Shown: positions 16,499-25,372 of the stretch, piece by piece
Numbering within the stretch: the first letter of the stretch is position 1
Layout: each line of letters begins with the position of its first letter
Source of the DNA: JADGQN01 sp035315185
Lineage (GTDB): Bacteria > Desulfobacterota > Syntrophorhabdia > Syntrophorhabdales > WCHB1-27
NCBI GenBank assembly: GCA_035315185.1
Contig: DATFYE010000203.1
Coordinates: forward strand, 1 to 64,000
Length of the DNA: 64,000 nucleotides
Reading direction: 5' to 3'
Translations under genes and position numbers: made by a program
Notes under the pieces: generated by a model
Databases searched by the model: none
Told to the model about the DNA's origin: nothing
What the model saw: the letters and a program-made list of their open reading frames with translations, nothing else

Positions 16499-17876
16499 GA
16501 TTGAAAAAATACACTTTATCGGCATCGGTGGCATCGGTATGAGCGGCATTGCCGAAGTGCTCCTGAATCTCGGTTTCAAGGTGACAGGCTCCGACCTGCG
16601 GGAGACGGAGACCACTGAACGGCTCGTCTCCCTCGGGGCCGAGATCTTCTACGGGCACAAAGAAGAGAACGTGACGCAGGTGGATGTGGTCGTCGTATCC
16701 TCGGCGGTCAAGTCTGACAACCCGGAAGTGAAGGCGGCAAAGAGCCGCTTCATCCCTGTCATACCGAGAGCCGAGATGCTTGCCGAACTGATGAGGATGA
16801 AGTACAGCATTGCTGTGGCAGGTGCTCACGGCAAGACAACAACAACATCTCTTGTCGCCTCGATTCTCGATGCTGCGGGCTTTGATCCCACGTGCGTCAT
16901 AGGCGGACGACTCAACAGCCTCGGTACGAGCGCGCAGCTCGGCGGCAGCGAATACATGGTTGCCGAAGCCGACGAGAGCGACGGGAGCTTTCTGCTGCTC
17001 TTCCCGACGCTTGCTGTGGCGACGAACATCGACCTGGAGCACCTTGATTTTTACAAAGACATCGACGAGATCAAAGATGCCTTCGTCAGGTTCCTCAACA
17101 AGGTGCCATTTTTCGGCCTCGTTATTCTGTGCATCGACAACCCGGGACTGCAGAGCGTGATCCCTTCTTTGAAGCGTAGATACATGACCTACGGACTTTC
17201 AAAGCAGGCAGATCTGAGGGCAGAAATCACAAAACAGGAAGGTTTTGCGACGAGCTTCAAAGTGACTTACAAGGGAGCCGAACTGGGAGAAGTGGTCCTT
17301 GCTACGCCCGGTATTCATAACGCGGTCAATGCTCTGGCGGCGATCGGGGTGGCTATCGAACTTGACATCCCCTTCTCCACAGTGCAGGAAGCGTTGAGCC
17401 GGTTTGCCGGTATCCATAGAAGACTCGAAGTAAAGTGGCAGAGAGAATGGACCTTGATGGATGATTACGGTCATCACCCGACCGAGATCAAGGCGACTCT
17501 TGCTGCTATCCGCGACATATGGAAGGGAAGGGTGATAGTCGCTTTTCAGCCTCACCGGTACACGAGGACCAAGGCCCTTCTCGAACAATTCGTTACGTCC
17601 TTTAACGAAGCTGATCTGCTGATTGTTACGGAAATTTATGCCGCATCCGAAGAGAAGATCGAGGGCATCAGCGGAAGCGCCCTCGCGGAACGCATCGGTA
17701 AGAGCGGCCACAAGAACGTGCTCTTTGCACCGACCAAAGAAGATATCGTAGACGCGGTCCGAGAGGTCGTGGCTCCAGGTGACCTCGTGATAACGCTGGG
17801 GGCCGGCGACATTTATAAGGTGGGAGAGAGGCTTATCGAAGTATGGAGTGGAAAGGAATCAGGGGTCAGGTCTTGA
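16488..17876 (+). CDS. murC: UDP-N-acetylmuramate--L-alanine ligase
   Basis: The 462-residue Mur ligase adds the first L-alanine to UDP-MurNAc. Visible are the Rossmann start IHFIGIGGIGMSGIAEVL, the ATP site AGAHGKTTTTSLVA, EADESDGSFLLL, HHPTEIKATL and the FQPHRYTRTKAL segment, all typical of MurC. It overlaps murG by 11 bases and murB by 34. The murC-murB order is common, and here the two are separate proteins, not a fusion. Confidence 0.96.
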   Translation: MFRKIEKIHFIGIGGIGMSGIAEVLLNLGFKVTGSDLRETETTERLVSLGAEIFYGHKEENVTQVDVVVVSSAVKSDNPEVKAAKSRFIPVIPRAEMLAELMRMKYSIAVAGAHGKTTTTSLVASILDAAGFDPTCVIGGRLNSLGTSAQLGGSEYMVAEADESDGSFLLLFPTLAVATNIDLEHLDFYKDIDEIKDAFVRFLNKVPFFGLVILCIDNPGLQSVIPSLKRRYMTYGLSKQADLRAEITKQEGFATSFKVTYKGAELGEVVLATPGIHNAVNALAAIGVAIELDIPFSTVQEALSRFAGIHRRLEVKWQREWTLMDDYGHHPTEIKATLAAIRDIWKGRVIVAFQPHRYTRTKALLEQFVTSFNEADLLIVTEIYAASEEKIEGISGSALAERIGKSGHKNVLFAPTKEDIVDAVREVVAPGDLVITLGAGDIYKVGERLIEVWSGKESGVRS

Positions 17877-18739
17877 AAAACGTTCCCATGAAGCGGTACA
17901 CGTCGATGAAGGTTGGCGGTCCCGCGAGATACATGGTCTACCCGATTGACTCGGCCGACCTTTCGAGCGTGATCGGTATTGCGGAGAAGAGAAGCATTTC
18001 CAGGCGTCTTTTCGGGAATGGCACAAACATTATTGTCGGTGACAGAGGTCTCGACGACCTGATCATCAGAATGACAAGGGTGCGACAGGTGCATTTCAGG
18101 AAAACTACTCGGGGTGCGCTCGTCGAGGTGGGCGGAGGCACGTCTCTTGCGCGCCTCATCCGTGAATCTGTCGAAAGAGGGCTTTCAGGCCTTGAAAAGC
18201 TTTACGGGATTCCGGGAACAGTAGCCGGCGCAATCAAGATGAATGCGGGAAGCTTCGGGGTCCAGATTTCCGATCACCTCCGGACCGTGACGTATATGGA
18301 CAGCTCAAGGCAGGTCAAGGAGCGGGACAGGGAAGCGTGCGGATTTGGGTATCGCACCTCTCTCTTTACCTCGTCAGAGTCTATACTGAGCGCCCTCTTT
18401 GAGTTGCACGAAGGGGACAGGGCCAATCTCAAGAAAGAAATGGAACGCGTGTGGGCAGAGCGATGGAAGAAACATCCAATGGAGTTCCCCTCGGCCGGAT
18501 CCGTATTCAAGAATATCAACGGCGAGCCTGCGTGGAAATATATCGACAAAGCAGGCTTACGCGGTTTTCGTATCGGTAGTGCGGCTATATCGGAGAAACA
18601 CCCTAACTTCATCGTCAACCTCGGTAATGCCACCGCGGCTGACGTGGTAAGTCTTGTCCGGAAGGCAAAGAAAGAGGTTTACGAACAGGTGGGCGTGAGG
18701 ATGGAAGAGGAGGTCGAGCTCTGGGGCTGCGATGGATAG
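17843..18739 (+). CDS. murB: UDP-N-acetylenolpyruvoylglucosamine reductase
   Basis: The 298-residue FAD enzyme reduces the enolpyruvyl group to give UDP-MurNAc. Motifs are YTSMKVGGPARYMVYP, the flavin-binding FGNGTNIIVGDRG, GIPGTVAGAIKMNAGSFG, and the catalytic serine region FPSAGSVFKN with HPNFIVN. The ATG at 17843 lies inside the murC end; an alternative internal ATG at 17888 would remove 15 residues but lies right at the conserved start. It overlaps ddl by eight bases. Confidence 0.95.
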   Translation: MEWKGIRGQVLKNVPMKRYTSMKVGGPARYMVYPIDSADLSSVIGIAEKRSISRRLFGNGTNIIVGDRGLDDLIIRMTRVRQVHFRKTTRGALVEVGGGTSLARLIRESVERGLSGLEKLYGIPGTVAGAIKMNAGSFGVQISDHLRTVTYMDSSRQVKERDREACGFGYRTSLFTSSESILSALFELHEGDRANLKKEMERVWAERWKKHPMEFPSAGSVFKNINGEPAWKYIDKAGLRGFRIGSAAISEKHPNFIVNLGNATAADVVSLVRKAKKEVYEQVGVRMEEEVELWGCDG

Positions 18740-19640
18740 ACAGGAGCTGAAAGAGAAAACGGTGGGCGTCTTGATGGGAGGTTTCTCGTCAGAGAGGGAG
18801 ATCTCGCTGCGTTCAGGAAATGCCATCCTTCAGAGCCTCATCCGGAGCGGCTACAGAGCGAAGGGCATCGACGTGGACAGGGGCATCGCGGAACGGTTGC
18901 GACAGGAAGCCATTGAGATCGGGTTCATCGCCTTGCACGGCAGGTGGGGAGAAGACGGCACTATCCAGGGGCTCCTCGAAATCGTCGGCATCCCTTATAC
19001 CGGCTCAGGCGTGCTGGGCTCAGCGCTCTGCATGGACAAGGCACTCATGAAGCTCGTTCTCGAAAGCCTTGATGTACCCACGCCTGACTATGCCGTCTGC
19101 AGATCAACGGGCGATGTTTCTGTTCCGCTGCCTTTTGTGGTGAAACCGGCGCGGGAGGGCTCTACTATAGGGATATCGATTGTCAAGGAAGAAAAGGAGA
19201 AGCAGGATGCTCTGGCGCGTGCTTTCCGCTTCGACAACAAGCTTGTGGTTGAGAAGTATGTGGAAGGCAGGGAGATCACCGTGGGCATTGTCAACGGCGC
19301 CACACTTCCCATTGTGGGGGTGAAGCCGGCCAGCGGATTTTACGATTTCACGGCAAAATATACCAAGGGTAAGACGGAGTATCTTGTACCGGCCATTCTC
19401 AACCAAGAGATAGAACAAAAAGCGTTTGATCAGGCGATGCGCATCTGGAACCACTGCGAGCTGGCAGGATGTGTCCGCATAGATATGCTTCTCGACAAGG
19501 ATGTGCCGAACGTCATCGATGTGAACACGTCACCCGGCATGACCGAATCATCACTCGTTCCGAAGGCGTGGACGCATTTAAATCGAAGTTTTGACGAGCT
19601 GGTAGAAGAAATCCTTATGTGTGCGGGTCTCAAAGCATGA
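18732..19640 (+). CDS. ddl: D-alanine--D-alanine ligase
   Basis: The 302-residue ATP-grasp enzyme makes the D-Ala-D-Ala dipeptide used by MurF. It opens with VGVLMGGFSSEREISLRSG, has LHGRWGEDGTIQGLLE, PFVVKPAREGSTIG, and a C-terminal metal site RIDMLLDKDVPNVIDVNTSPGM. The length is normal and no vancomycin-resistance-type change was noticed. The stop forms an ATGA overlap with ftsQ. Confidence 0.95.
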   Translation: MDRQELKEKTVGVLMGGFSSEREISLRSGNAILQSLIRSGYRAKGIDVDRGIAERLRQEAIEIGFIALHGRWGEDGTIQGLLEIVGIPYTGSGVLGSALCMDKALMKLVLESLDVPTPDYAVCRSTGDVSVPLPFVVKPAREGSTIGISIVKEEKEKQDALARAFRFDNKLVVEKYVEGREITVGIVNGATLPIVGVKPASGFYDFTAKYTKGKTEYLVPAILNQEIEQKAFDQAMRIWNHCELAGCVRIDMLLDKDVPNVIDVNTSPGMTESSLVPKAWTHLNRSFDELVEEILMCAGLKA

Positions 19641-20338
19641 AACACCTGGCCTTTTACCTCTTCATCATTCCCCTCTGCCTGCTCTCGGTTCTTACTGTTA
19701 CCTATCTCTTCTCGAAGGACGAGCCGCTCTTTTCGCTCAAGAACATAAGGATCAAAGGTGCGGCGCAACTCACTGATGGGGAAATTATGAGGAGAGCTTA
19801 TCCTTTCCTCAAAGAGAGCATCTTCAAGACGCAAGTGGATAAGGTCAAAGAGGCTGTGCTTGCGCATCCGTTCGTGAAAGAGGTGTCGATCAAAAGGCTT
19901 TACCCCTTTTCCCTGGTGATCGAGGTGAAGGAGAAGGTAGCGTCGGCCCTCTGGGTAACCCCGACAGGCGATGTTCAGGTGCTGGATGAAACCGGCACGC
20001 CCTTCAGGGCGCTGTCAAAGGAAGACACCAAGAATCTGTTCGTGATTCAAGCTAAGGATCAGGCCACGGCCAGGAGCGTGTTTAATCTGGTCAGCGCGTG
20101 GATGGCCGACAAGTCACTTAAGAGAGACTCAATTTCTGAGGTGATTGACACGGATGGAAGTATCACGCTCGTTTATGTCGGTGACGGGGTAGCGATCATA
20201 CTGGGGAAAGAGGATCAGACGGCGAGGCTGAAAAGGGCAACCGCGGTGCTTGAGGATGTCCGTAAGAGAGGGCTTTTCATCCGGTGCATCGACGCACGCT
20301 TCGACAAAGGGGCGATCATAAAAGAGAGGAAGGGTTAG
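19637..20338 (+). CDS. ftsQ: cell division protein FtsQ
   Basis: About 233 residues. One N-terminal membrane helix (about 5-22) is followed by a POTRA domain beginning FSLKNIRIKGAAQLTDGEI, then a beta-rich region with VKEVSIKRLYPFSLVIEVKEK and PFRALSKED. FtsQ recruits FtsL and FtsB and links Z-ring to wall synthesis. I chose the ATG at 19637 because it overlaps the ddl stop and begins directly with the membrane segment; an ATG at 19619 adds six residues. Confidence 0.92.
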   Translation: MKHLAFYLFIIPLCLLSVLTVTYLFSKDEPLFSLKNIRIKGAAQLTDGEIMRRAYPFLKESIFKTQVDKVKEAVLAHPFVKEVSIKRLYPFSLVIEVKEKVASALWVTPTGDVQVLDETGTPFRALSKEDTKNLFVIQAKDQATARSVFNLVSAWMADKSLKRDSISEVIDTDGSITLVYVGDGVAIILGKEDQTARLKRATAVLEDVRKRGLFIRCIDARFDKGAIIKERKG

Positions 20339-20339
20339 C

Positions 20340-21581
20340 ATGGCGGAGGAGGGAAGCTTTCTTGTCAGTCTTGACGTTGGCACCACCAAGATATGTGTTG
20401 TCGTGGCGCGCATGATAGACGGAAAAGTAAACATAGCAGGAATAGGTTCCCATCCTTCCACAGGGTTGCGCAAGGGCGTTGTTGTGAATATCGACAGCAC
20501 GGTGAAGGCCATCAAGAGGGCAGTCGAAGAAGCAGAGTTAATGGCGGGCATAAAGATCAGCGAGTGCGTGGCAGGTATCGCCGGAGCGCATATCAAGAGC
20601 TTTAACAGCAACGGCGTGGTGGCAATCAAAGAGAAGGAAGTGCGCAGGGACGACATAACGAGGGCTATCGACGCGGGCAAGGCTGTGGCAATACCGGCGG
20701 ACAGGCTGCTCATCCATGTGATCCCCCAGGAATTCATTGTGGATGACCAGGATGGCATAAAAGACCCCATCGGCATGAGCGGGGTGAGGCTGGAAGTCAG
20801 GGTGCATATCGTAACCGCTTCAACGAGCTCAGCCGAGAATATTGTCAAATGCTGCTATCTGGGCGGCCTTTCTGTCGATGACCTGGTCTTAAGCCAGCTC
20901 GCGTCGGCAGATGCCACCCTCACGCCCGAAGAGACTGAAATCGGCGTGGCTCTTGTTGACATAGGCGGAGGCACCAGCGATCTCGCTGTATTCGCGAATG
21001 GCAGCATCAGGTATACGTCGGCGGTGGCTCTCGGCGGAAATCACATCACGAATGACATAGCCATCGGACTGCGCACGCCCATTGAGGAAGCAGAAAAGAT
21101 CAAGAAGAAATATGGCTGTGCCATGTCCAAGATGGTCGGGGCCAATGAAACGGTAGAGGTACCAAGCGTTGGAGGCAGGAAGCCGCGCACCCTCATGCGC
21201 AAGACGCTTGCCGACATCATAGAGCCTAGGGTTGAGGAGATCCTTTCACTTGTCAACGAGGAGATCAAGAGGTCAGGCTGCGAAAAGCTCCTTGCATCTG
21301 GTGTTGTGCTGACGGGTGGCTGCGCCAACCTGGAGGGTGTGGTCGACCTGGCAGAGAGCGTCTTCAGCCTTCCTGTAAGAAGGGGCTGTCCGGTAGGCAT
21401 AGGCGGGCTGATTGACGTTGTTAATAATCCTACGTATGCAACGGCGGTCGGTCTCGTATTACATGGGTTCAGGGAAAACAGAGGAAAAAAAGTCCGGTTC
21501 GAGCGCAGGGACATGTTCAAGATGCTGCTTGATAAGCGCATTCTCAAGAAAGTGAAGGCGATGTTCAAAGATATCTTCTAA
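20340..21581 (+). CDS. ftsA: cell division protein FtsA
   Basis: The 413-residue actin-like ATPase anchors FtsZ to the membrane. It shows the phosphate-1 loop SLDVGTTKICVVVA, the 1C domain with AGIAGAHIKSFNSNG, phosphate-2 VDIGGGTSDLAVF, adenosine motif VVLTGGCANLEGVVDLAE, and a C-terminal amphipathic tail (RILKKVKAMFKDIF) that serves as membrane-targeting sequence. GGAAGGG precedes the ATG by about six bases. ftsZ follows after nine bases. Confidence 0.96.
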   Translation: MAEEGSFLVSLDVGTTKICVVVARMIDGKVNIAGIGSHPSTGLRKGVVVNIDSTVKAIKRAVEEAELMAGIKISECVAGIAGAHIKSFNSNGVVAIKEKEVRRDDITRAIDAGKAVAIPADRLLIHVIPQEFIVDDQDGIKDPIGMSGVRLEVRVHIVTASTSSAENIVKCCYLGGLSVDDLVLSQLASADATLTPEETEIGVALVDIGGGTSDLAVFANGSIRYTSAVALGGNHITNDIAIGLRTPIEEAEKIKKKYGCAMSKMVGANETVEVPSVGGRKPRTLMRKTLADIIEPRVEEILSLVNEEIKRSGCEKLLASGVVLTGGCANLEGVVDLAESVFSLPVRRGCPVGIGGLIDVVNNPTYATAVGLVLHGFRENRGKKVRFERRDMFKMLLDKRILKKVKAMFKDIF

Positions 21582-21590
21582 GGAGGTACA

Positions 21591-22754
21591 ATGGAGATGT
21601 TTTACATGGACGAGAGCAACGGTTTTTCCGCGAAATTGAAGGTTGTGGGCGTGGGCGGCGGCGGCTGCAACGCCATCAATACCATGGTTGAGGCAGGCCT
21701 CCAGGGGGTGGAATTCATCGCCATCAATACGGACGTCCAGACTCTCAACATGAATAGAGCGTCAGTAAAAATTCAGATCGGGAGTAAACTGACCCGGGGG
21801 TTGGGGGCCGGCGCCAATCCGGACGTGGGCAGACAAGCAGCCCTGGAGGATGCCGATCAGATCGCCGAGTGCCTCAAGGGCGCTGACATGGTCTTTATTA
21901 CCTGCGGCCTTGGCGGAGGTACAGGTACAGGCGCCTCTCCCGTGATCGCCGACGTATCGAAGGAACTGGGCGCATTGACGGTTGCGGTTGTGACCAAGCC
22001 TTTCCCATTCGAGGGGAAGATGAGGGCCCTTCAGGCAGAGGACGGGCTCACGAATCTCAAATCGCGCTCCGACACGCTCATCACTATCCCGAACCAGAGG
22101 CTTATGTCGATTGGCGGCAAGCATATGTCGATCAAGGACGCTTTTTTGAAGGCTGACGAAGTACTTCTTTATGCTGTACGGAGCATATCAGACCTCATCA
22201 TATCATCCGGTCATATCAACGTCGATTTTGCGGATGTAAAGACAGTCATGAGTGAACGCGGCATGGCTATCATGGGCGTGGGCGTTGGCACGGGAGACAA
22301 GCGTGCGGTTGAGGCTGCGCATAAGGCGATTTCAAGCCCGCTACTCGAGGACATATCGATCCATGGAGCAAAGGGCGTACTGATCAACGTAACGGGCAAT
22401 ATGGACATGACGCTTCACGAGGTCACGGAAGCATCCACGTTGATCCAGGAACAGGCTCATGAAGACGCACGGGTCATATGGGGCCTCGTGTTTGACGAAT
22501 CAATGGAGGATTCGGTAAGAATCACAGTCATAGCTACGGGCTTCGGAGACGAAGCGGCGAAGAGTCAGGAGAAGCCGGAAAAGCCAGAAAAGGCACGGCG
22601 CGAGAATCTTTTTCTGGAAAATGGAACAATACCTGCTTTCGTTAAAAAGAACGTGAAAATCGATTATAGAGAGGCAAAGCCAAAACATACGTCTATCGAC
22701 CTTGACGATGATCGATATGATATCCCTACGTTCTTGAGGAAGCAGGCAGACTAG
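21591..22754 (+). CDS. ftsZ: cell division protein FtsZ
   Basis: The 387-residue tubulin-like GTPase forms the Z-ring. Visible are KVVGVGGGGCNAINTM, the tubulin signature GGGTGTGASPV, the T7 loop region NVDFADVKTVM and a conserved C-terminal peptide DIPTFLRKQAD after a short linker (about 325-370). AGGAGG lies seven bases before the ATG, one of the best ribosome sites in the operon. Its presence with FtsA, FtsQ and FtsL shows that Z-ring division persists although ftsI and ftsW are absent from the cluster. Confidence 0.98.
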   Translation: MEMFYMDESNGFSAKLKVVGVGGGGCNAINTMVEAGLQGVEFIAINTDVQTLNMNRASVKIQIGSKLTRGLGAGANPDVGRQAALEDADQIAECLKGADMVFITCGLGGGTGTGASPVIADVSKELGALTVAVVTKPFPFEGKMRALQAEDGLTNLKSRSDTLITIPNQRLMSIGGKHMSIKDAFLKADEVLLYAVRSISDLIISSGHINVDFADVKTVMSERGMAIMGVGVGTGDKRAVEAAHKAISSPLLEDISIHGAKGVLINVTGNMDMTLHEVTEASTLIQEQAHEDARVIWGLVFDESMEDSVRITVIATGFGDEAAKSQEKPEKPEKARRENLFLENGTIPAFVKKNVKIDYREAKPKHTSIDLDDDRYDIPTFLRKQAD

Positions 22755-22763
22755 GCCGAAGGA

Positions 22764-24455
22764 TTGGCACGGAGGCCAGATAGGAGGAAAAGAAATGAGC
22801 ATTCCGAAGTACATGGAAAGGTACATGGAACTGCATATGGAACGACACATGAAACTGAACGCGGCACAATTATCAAGGAGTGGACCGGCAGAGTACCTGT
22901 CTGTGTCACCTATCCCAACACTTACTTTATCGGCATGTCGAACCTTGCCGTCCACTTACTCTACAAGACCATCAACGCACTGCCCGGCGTGGTCTGCGAA
23001 CGAGTTTTCTTCGAGGAGGCCAAACTCGGATCGGGGCGCGAACCAGGGCCCAGATCTATCGAAAGTCGCAAACCTCTAGACGCCTTCGAACTCATCTTCA
23101 TCACAATCTCCTTTGAGATGGATTATATCAACGCAGCGAACCTGCTCTCCCTCGCGCATCTTGGCCCTTTGGCGCGGGAGAGGAAGGAGGGTGATCCCCT
23201 TGTAGTCGGTGGCGGTATCTGTGTGATGGCAAACCCGGAGCCTCTTGCAGGGTTCTTTGACCTCTTTATCATGGGAGATATAGAAGCGACTATCCCCGCC
23301 TTTATCGAGACCTATGTGGCACATCACGAAAAAGGGCGAGACGAACTGATCGAAGAGTTAAGCAAACCAGAATGGGTCTATAATCCAGGCCACCTCAGTG
23401 TCTCTTACGGACAGGATGGTACGGTTGCCGGGTTCGAACCAGCTTCTTCTCGCGTCAGGATCGAACGTTACAGAGGCAAGCATCTCTCTACATCCGCTAT
23501 CATGACCGAACAGACCGAGTTCTCGAACATGTTCCTGGTCGAAGGGACAAGGGGTTGTCCTTCGCGATGCCCTTTTTGCCTCACGGGCGCTATCGGTCCT
23601 TTCGTATACGACCGGCTGCCATCTATCGATGACAGCGTGCAAGATGTAGGCATCATCGGCGGGGGAGTCTCCTTTCATCCCGCACTTGTTGATCTGATCA
23701 AAGAATTAAAAGCCCGGGGTATACGACCCCACCTGCCTTCTCTCAGGATGGATGAGGTCCCCCTCGAAGTGATAGAGCTTGTCAGTGAAGAGGTGAAAAC
23801 TTTGACCTTCGGCATCGAGGCTGCGGCAGAGAGGCTGCGCAGATCGATCGGCAAGCCGCTCACAGACGAGGATATCTACGAGCGCATCGAGGCGATCATG
23901 GCAATAAAGTCTTTTCATCTGAAGCTCTATTTCATGATCGGGCTCTATGGCGAACGCATGGAAGACGTGGAAAAGATCGTTGAAATGGCGAAACATATCA
24001 TGCACCTGATGATCCGGCAGGGCGCCAAGCGCGGCACTGTGGGCAGCATTACGGTTCACGCGAGTCCATTCGTTCCCAAGGCAGCGACACCGTTCCAGTG
24101 GCTGCCCATGGACGATGTCAGCTCGCTCAAAGAAAAACTGGCTGTACTGAAACGAGGCCTCGGTAAAGCCGCCAATACATATTTCACGCACGAGTCAGTG
24201 AAATACAGCTTTCTGCAAGGGGTATTGGCGCGGGGTGATAGAAGGGTCCAGGATGTTATCCTCTCACTCGCCGGGGGCGTGGGTCTTGCGAAGGTTCAAA
24301 GAGAAAGCCCGATCAACCTCAATTTCTATGTGACGAGAGAAAGGGGAGCGGACGAGCGCTTTCCGTGGGATTTCATCACAGGAGAAAAAGAAAAGGCACG
24401 CCTTCAAAAACAGCTCAATACGGTGCTGGCGCAGCTATCGAGCAGTAAGCAGTGA
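22764..24455 (+). CDS. B12-binding-type radical SAM protein
   Basis: About 563 residues, related to the radical SAM proteins with an N-terminal cobalamin-binding-like domain: VPVCVTYPNTYFIGMSNLAV opens the conserved part, followed by DPLVVGGGICVMANPEP and FIMGDIEATIP. The radical SAM cluster site GTRGCPSRCPFCLTG (CxxxCxxC) follows, then LTFGIEAAAERLRRSIGKP. The reaction is unknown. The 5' end is odd: the only in-frame start before the conserved part is a TTG at 22764 with no proper ribosome site. AGGAGG with ideal spacing serves an ATG at 22795 in another frame, and four 12-base repeats lie between. A frameshift, a non-AUG start or a sequence error are possible. Confidence 0.82.
   Translation: MARRPDRRKRNEHSEVHGKVHGTAYGTTHETERGTIIKEWTGRVPVCVTYPNTYFIGMSNLAVHLLYKTINALPGVVCERVFFEEAKLGSGREPGPRSIESRKPLDAFELIFITISFEMDYINAANLLSLAHLGPLARERKEGDPLVVGGGICVMANPEPLAGFFDLFIMGDIEATIPAFIETYVAHHEKGRDELIEELSKPEWVYNPGHLSVSYGQDGTVAGFEPASSRVRIERYRGKHLSTSAIMTEQTEFSNMFLVEGTRGCPSRCPFCLTGAIGPFVYDRLPSIDDSVQDVGIIGGGVSFHPALVDLIKELKARGIRPHLPSLRMDEVPLEVIELVSEEVKTLTFGIEAAAERLRRSIGKPLTDEDIYERIEAIMAIKSFHLKLYFMIGLYGERMEDVEKIVEMAKHIMHLMIRQGAKRGTVGSITVHASPFVPKAATPFQWLPMDDVSSLKEKLAVLKRGLGKAANTYFTHESVKYSFLQGVLARGDRRVQDVILSLAGGVGLAKVQRESPINLNFYVTRERGADERFPWDFITGEKEKARLQKQLNTVLAQLSSSKQ
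22809..22856 (+). repeat. four 12-bp tandem repeats at the radical SAM gene start
   Basis: Units GTACATGGAAAG, GTACATGGAACT, GCATATGGAACG and ACACATGAAACT lie head to tail. In the radical SAM frame they encode VHGK, VHGT, AYGT, THET; in the frame opened by the SD-led ATG at 22795 they encode Y/H-M-E/K repeats. Confidence 0.75.
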
Positions 24456-24540
24456 GCAGTGAGGAGGAAGGAGTGACCAATGCGTGGGGTTGGCTTTTCA
24501 GCGAGGCGGTATTATTATGCAGTATGCAGGAAGGTCATCG

Positions 24541-24819
24541 ATGACATTAAAGGAGAAGGTGGCGCAGGCTATGCAGGAGCTTGAGCCAAAGCTGGAAGAT
24601 CTTGCCGAGGGGCATGCGGAGTTGATGGAGGTTGATGAAGAAAAGCGGATTGTGACGCTGAAGTTAATCGGAGGCCGCCTGCATTGATGCGGTGAATTTG
24701 CCCTCGGTCTGTGGGCAGAAAAGCTTCTGAAGGAAAAGGTCCCTGAAGTAAAGGACGTAATCGGCATCGACGCATCGCTACTTGCTCTGCAGGAGTTGAA
24801 GAAACAGTTGAAGGGTTGA
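24541..24819 (+). CDS. NifU C-terminal-domain-like selenoprotein (TGA at 24685 read as Sec)
   Basis: Read through an in-frame TGA, this gene encodes 92 residues with selenocysteine at position 49, directly followed by Cys50. The protein resembles the NifU/Nfu scaffold domain: an N-terminal helix, a strand LMEVDEEKRIVTLKLIGG, then, where Nfu has its CxxC, a U-C pair, and finally AEKLLKEKVPEVKDVIGID. GGAAGG lies seven bases before the ATG. Just after the TGA a seven-pair hairpin carries GGTCTG at the same distance (18 bases) as in the SECIS of Escherichia coli fdhF. It converges with two selenocysteine rhodanese genes. Loss of one metal-ligand spacing suggests a redox or selenium/sulfur transfer role rather than cluster scaffolding. 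Without readthrough it would be a 48-residue stub. Confidence 0.85.
24685..24720 (+). promoter_or_regulatory. SECIS-like element of the NifU-like gene
   Basis: TGA at 24685-24687. The stem TTTGCCC (24697-24703) pairs with GGGCAGA (24713-24719), and the loop contains GGTCTG (24706-24711). Bacterial SelB recognises such a hairpin just 3' of the UGA; the 18-base UGA-to-GGU distance equals that of fdhF. Confidence 0.8.
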
Positions 24820-24936
24820 AACGTTGATACGTAAATACGTTGACGCGTATACGCGTTGATACGTTAACAAGTCTGGTCGTTACCAGTCACCGTGTCTCCG
24901 TATCACCGTGTCAACGAATCACGTTCTTATCGGCTG
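24820..24936. other. convergent intergenic region with ACGTTGATACGT-like repeats
   Basis: Between the two convergent gene ends lies a run of near-repeats of ACGTTGATACGT (about 24821-24866), including ACGCGTATACGCGT, a perfect palindrome. It may serve as a bidirectional terminator or be simple-sequence expansion; no T-tract is evident. Confidence 0.4.
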
Positions 24937-25368
24937 TCACTTGGAATCTTTCGGTTCGGTCGGATACTTCGCAGAAGTCCATTCAGCCCAGCCGCCCTTC
25001 AGAAAGTAAGTCTTGGTGAACCCCCGCATCTTCATGATCCGCGCCAAACTGGCGCTGGTTCCGTTGTCGGGTCAGTCACAGTAGAGGACCAGCATCTTAT
25101 CTTTCGGGTACTTGTCCAGCCATTGACCCGGCTTCATCGGGTCTTCGCGGACTGCACTCTTGACCTTGATGTTGCTGGCGTCCCACTCCCGAGGCAACCG
25201 CAGATCTATAATAGCGACGTCCGCATTACCCAGGAGCGGCAACAGCTCTTCCTTGGTAATCTTGTCGGCCTCTGGGGGTGGTGCGGCCAGGGCAAGATCA
25301 GCAACGATAAGTGACACCCAGGCGAAGCAGGCTAGGAGTAATGCACGTTTGTCTCTCATCCTACACAT
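24937..25368 (-). CDS. secreted rhodanese-like selenoprotein B (TGA at 25072-25074 read as Sec)
   Basis: With the in-frame TGA read as selenocysteine the protein has 143 residues: a signal peptide (to about 28, ending ALAA), then one rhodanese domain (VAIIDLRLPREWD, SAVREDP, and active site LYCDUPDNGTSA with U at residue 99). It ends with FLKGGWAEW. Rhodanese relatives of this type carry YCxCPxxxTSA, so U replaces the second Cys. Sequence after the TGA continues the fold perfectly for 44 residues, arguing against a pseudogene. A hairpin GCGCC-AGTTT-GGCGC starts about 17 bases after the TGA. It starts four bases after the end of the upstream rhodanese gene, so they are co-transcribed and probably arose by duplication. 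Likely a periplasmic sulfur or selenium transfer or redox protein. Confidence 0.85.
25041..25074 (-). promoter_or_regulatory. SECIS-like element of rhodanese B
   Basis: TGA at 25074-25072, then 21 bases, then loop AGTTT (25050-25046) closed by a perfect five-pair stem GCGCC/GGCGC. A G in the first loop positions and the distance fit known bacterial SECIS rules. Confidence 0.65.
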
Positions 25369-25372
25369 CTGC

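Noticed and set aside
22809..22856. CRISPR-like short repeats
   Set aside because: Units are 12 bases and head to tail with no spacers; they are a coding tandem repeat.
22795..23079. Independent 94-residue gene with a perfect ribosome site
   Set aside because: It lies inside the conserved radical SAM frame, has a repetitive start and no recognisable product; kept only as a finding about the start.
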